Shown piece after piece: positions 61,807 through 64,000 of a DNA stretch of 64,000 nucleotides (the first letter of the stretch is position 1; every line of letters begins with the position of its first letter). This DNA comes from Butyrivibrio sp. (GTDB lineage Bacteria > Bacillota > Clostridia > Lachnospirales > Lachnospiraceae): NCBI GenBank assembly GCA_015056655.1, contig SVFV01000003.1:120809-184808 (forward strand), written 5' to 3'. Both the position numbers and the translations under genes were made by a program. The notes under the pieces were generated by a model. That model did no database searches and was not told where the DNA came from. It was given only the letters and a program-made list of their open reading frames with translations.

Positions 61807-62873
61807 TAATAAAGGCTACCCGAATTAACAACGGGCTGAGCGTCATGATTGCCGCAAAGAACAACAAGAAGATTGGATACCATAGCTGCCTTCCTCTCCT
61901 CATCAAGCTCAACCAGCTCTTTTTCATTAAGTCTCTCAAGCGCAAGCTCAACCATTCCAACTGCACCGTCAACTATAAGTTTTCTGGCATCTACTACCGC
62001 TGCTGCCTGCTGTCTCTGAAGCATAGCTGCTGCAATCTCAGGAGCGTAAGCAAGATAAGTGATTCTGGCATCCACAATCTCAATACCTGCATCAGCAACC
62101 TTAGCCTGAATTTCGTCCTTGATACGCTGAGCAACAACCTCTGTTGATCCACGAAGGCTTCCATCATCAGACTGTCCATCACCTGTTGTATCAACATTCT
62201 CAGTTACGTCATAGGGATAAAGCTTAACTACGTTTCTAACTGCGGTATCACTCTGGAGTGATAAGTACTCTTTATAGTTATCTACCGAAAATACAGCCTT
62301 AGCAGTGTCTGTAACCTTCCACATAACTGCAACAGCTATTTCAACAGGGTTTCCAAGGAAATCATTTACCTTCTGTCTGGAGTTACTAAGAGTCATAACC
62401 TTAAGTGAAATTTTCTTAGAAAATCCAGTTCCGGTCATCTGCATATCGCCGCTATTAATTGTTATTCCTGCAATTCTCTTGTTATCAGCAATATCGCCAC
62501 TCTGACCAAGCTTTGTGTCAGCAGCAGGGTTAAAAGCCGAGCAGAAAGGATTCACATAGTAGAAGCCGTCCTCTTTAAGAGTTCCGATATATTTTCCAAA
62601 AAGTGTAAGAACCAATGCTTCACCGGGCTTTAAAACCTTAAGACCGAGCAAAGGGTACCAGCCGATTGCCACATAAACACAGCTCAAAATGAACAAGAAA
62701 AGATTAAAGCCTTCTGATGTAGCTCCGGCAATAAGTACTTCAGCCCCATCAAGGCCAATTGCTGTCACAACCAAAAGTGCAACTGCAACTGCATAAGCAC
62801 CAATGATAAGAAGCATCATTTGCATTCCGTTTTTGTGTCCGTTTATAACTTTCTCCTGTACTATTTCATTCAT
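61806..62873 (-). CDS. SPFH/band-7 (stomatin/prohibitin-like) membrane scaffold protein
   Basis: A 355-residue protein with two N-terminal membrane helices (about 17-40 and 48-72). An SPFH domain (about 80-290) contains PGEALVLTLFGKYIGTLKED (in part), PFCSAFNPAADTK and DAGIEIVDARITYLAYAPEI, followed by a short Gln/Ala coiled coil (AMLQRQQAAAVVDARKLIVD). Such proteins organise membrane microdomains and protect membrane proteases. It is followed by the coupled RHH gene. No NfeD-type protease is adjacent. Confidence 0.9.
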   Translation of the reverse strand: MNEIVQEKVINGHKNGMQMMLLIIGAYAVAVALLVVTAIGLDGAEVLIAGATSEGFNLFLFILSCVYVAIGWYPLLGLKVLKPGEALVLTLFGKYIGTLKEDGFYYVNPFCSAFNPAADTKLGQSGDIADNKRIAGITINSGDMQMTGTGFSKKISLKVMTLSNSRQKVNDFLGNPVEIAVAVMWKVTDTAKAVFSVDNYKEYLSLQSDTAVRNVVKLYPYDVTENVDTTGDGQSDDGSLRGSTEVVAQRIKDEIQAKVADAGIEIVDARITYLAYAPEIAAAMLQRQQAAAVVDARKLIVDGAVGMVELALERLNEKELVELDEERKAAMVSNLLVVLCGNHDAQPVVNSGSLY

Positions 62874-62908
62874 AACATTTACCTCCTGAATTATTGTGTC
62901 TATTTAAG

Positions 62909-63823
62909 TTATGCTTTTTCCACCTTGTTGCTCATATATCTTGATTTAAAGACCAGCGCAGCAACAATGAAGATTGGAAGGCCTGCTAAAAGGCCATTTG
63001 GCGCAGGTCCTAAAAGTCTGTAAGTGCCACTATCAGGTACACATAGCGCTATCGGAATAGTTGCAGCTGCATTTATTGATCCATGAAGGATTGCAGGAAA
63101 CCAAATGCATCCACTCTTTTCATAAACTGCGTTACATAAGATTCCCAGCGCAATTGTGAATGCACAAAATACCAACATACCTGTAACAGGGAATCCAAAA
63201 TAACTCGATCCGTATTCATATCCAATGAATCCTATAACCGGCCAGTGCCACATGCCCCAGATTATTCCACCGATTATGATTCCCTTTGCTCTACCGAATT
63301 TTTCATTAAGCACAGGCTGCATATATCCTCTCCAGCCTACTTCTTCGCCAACTGCAGGGATCATATTGATAAGCGGCGCATACAGTGAAGCTGTTACAGA
63401 AGTGATCAGAATATATTGGAAATAGGAAATCCCCTGATTCTCAAGTTCCTTCATAGCTGCTGCTCCAGCATCACCCGCTGACGCAAATATATACTGTCCT
63501 GTCAGATCAAGATGTTTTGAAAAGATCAGAAAATATATTGCCGCGCCTATCGCTGTAAGCACTGTCGGTGCAAACCATGCAAAAAGCAGCGTTCCAACAT
63601 TTCCTTTGAATTTAGGCTTCCAGCCCATACCTTTAAGCTTTTCTCCAGATATCAGAACTGCAACCAGCGGTACAAACATCATAACTGCCATAAGAAGCTT
63701 TCCAGCCGGCGCTTCTCCGTTCTGATACAGCATCCAAATTGCAACCTGCATTATCCAGGCAATGATAAATACCCAGCGAAGGTATTTATTTAAGTTTGTG
63801 TCTGTGTTTTTTGTAGTGTCCAT
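62909..63823 (-). CDS. CPBP-family (Abi/CAAX-like) intramembrane protease
   Basis: A 304-residue membrane protein with about eight helices. The CPBP motifs are EEVGWRGYM near residue 160 (two Glu and Arg), GMWHWPVIG near 190 and HGSINAAATIPI near 250, which together form the metal-like active site. CPBP proteins act on membrane substrates and are linked to bacteriocin immunity or maturation, but here no bacteriocin gene is adjacent. It is divergent from the region to the right and has a duplicated palindrome in its promoter region. Confidence 0.9.
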   Translation of the reverse strand: MDTTKNTDTNLNKYLRWVFIIAWIMQVAIWMLYQNGEAPAGKLLMAVMMFVPLVAVLISGEKLKGMGWKPKFKGNVGTLLFAWFAPTVLTAIGAAIYFLIFSKHLDLTGQYIFASAGDAGAAAMKELENQGISYFQYILITSVTASLYAPLINMIPAVGEEVGWRGYMQPVLNEKFGRAKGIIIGGIIWGMWHWPVIGFIGYEYGSSYFGFPVTGMLVFCAFTIALGILCNAVYEKSGCIWFPAILHGSINAAATIPIALCVPDSGTYRLLGPAPNGLLAGLPIFIVAALVFKSRYMSNKVEKA

Positions 63824-63860
63824 AACATACCTCTTTCTTAGGGATTAAAAATTATCTATT

Positions 63861-63882
63861 TGATATCATTATGATATCATTA
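63861..63882. promoter_or_regulatory. Tandem TGATATCATTA repeat upstream of the CPBP gene
   Basis: Two adjacent exact copies of an 11-bp unit, each with the palindrome TGATATCA, 38 bp before the start codon. Likely operator for an unknown dimeric repressor. Confidence 0.45.
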
Positions 63883-63927
63883 ATATTTCAAAAGTCAATA
63901 TCTCCATCTCCACCATTTTTTATGGCA

Positions 63928-63948
63928 ATAAAAAAGTGCCTGCGGCAC
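63928..63948 (-). terminator. Terminator hairpin GTGCC-TGC-GGCAC with minus-strand T run
   Basis: A short GC stem followed on the minus strand by six U. It would end a transcript entering from the right edge of the window, whose gene is not visible. Confidence 0.55.
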
Positions 63949-63951
63949 CTC

Positions 63952-63995
63952 AACTCCCCTGCCCCTCACTCATGAGGGGTTGGGGTTGTTTTTTG
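63952..63995 (+). terminator. Long hairpin with plus-strand T run near the window end
   Basis: CCCC-TG-CCCCTCA pairs with TGAGGGG-TT-GGGG, followed by GTTTTTTG on the plus strand. No plus-strand gene ends before it in this window, so its transcript is unknown. Confidence 0.5.
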
Positions 63996-64000
63996 CCCTA

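Overview
The window looks like chromosome of a low-GC Gram-positive anaerobe of the family Lachnospiraceae. It fits the Butyrivibrio/Pseudobutyrivibrio group best, but that is inference from gene content only: DUF4317, DUF5688, DUF4173 and DUF4860 families, a GH88/DUF2264 sugar locus, NADP-type glutamate dehydrogenase, strong AGGAGG ribosome sites and some TTG starts. I see no insertion sequence, prophage, CRISPR array, rRNA or integrase. There is one tRNA, for Arg with anticodon CCG.

Layout, left to right. (1) 1-2.6 kb: 5' part of gap (minus strand) and a methyl-accepting chemotaxis receptor. (2) 2.7-10.8 kb, plus strand: a PHP phosphatase, a small membrane protein, then a tight operon of a degenerate GGDEF protein, a sigma-70-like factor, a membrane-anchored transglutaminase-like protein, a type II secretion F protein, four short pilin-like membrane proteins and an active-looking GGDEF protein with a C-terminal pseudo-receiver. 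This is the least understood and most interesting block. (3) 10.9-16.5 kb, minus: a heterodimeric ABC exporter, a DUF4317 protein and a CheC-like protein. (4) 16.7-21.8 kb: a HAD phosphatase, a DUF2975/HTH/DUF4173 set and a divergent HD-GYP-like protein. (5) 21.9-31.3 kb: GH88 plus DUF2264, then a complete fructose PTS locus, fruR-fruK-fruA-ptsH-ptsI, which carries the general PTS proteins inside it. (6) 31.3-41.7 kb: an S15-type hydrolase, a TVP38 membrane protein, a DnaQ-like exonuclease, an NhaC antiporter, gdhA with a terminator in its leader, an oxidoreductase with an acidic tail and an SH3-domain surface protein. (7) 41.7-46.4 kb: tRNA-Arg, a DUF5688 protein, efp, aroQ, an aroE-aroK fusion, a yqeG-like phosphatase and an isolated small gene. 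(8) 46.4-51.6 kb: a five-gene oligopeptide ABC importer. (9) 51.7-61.4 kb: nrdR and the division/cell-wall cluster mraZ-rsmH-ftsL-ftsI-murD-ftsW-divIB-ftsZ, without mraY or murG. (10) 61.6-64 kb: a ribbon-helix-helix protein coupled to an SPFH protein, and a CPBP protease.

How the genes work together. Fructose enters through FruA as fructose-1-phosphate using phosphate passed from EI to HPr; FruK makes fructose-1,6-bisphosphate, and gap, at the other end of the window, belongs to the same glycolytic route. GH88 and the DUF2264 protein probably release and process unsaturated uronates. The dcw genes build the septum. Three genes point to cyclic-di-GMP signalling (GGDEF at 3.95 and 9.3 kb, HD-GYP-like at 20 kb). 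A chemoreceptor and a CheC-like protein suggest chemotaxis, but no flagellar gene is present here.

Regulatory signals read directly from sequence include TGATT repeats every 10 bp over the fruR promoter, AAAGTG-type repeats every 10 bp before mraZ, near-consensus promoters before the peptide importer and gdhA, and several strong intrinsic terminators. Exact starts were moved inward from the longest reading frame wherever a good ribosome site supports an internal start.
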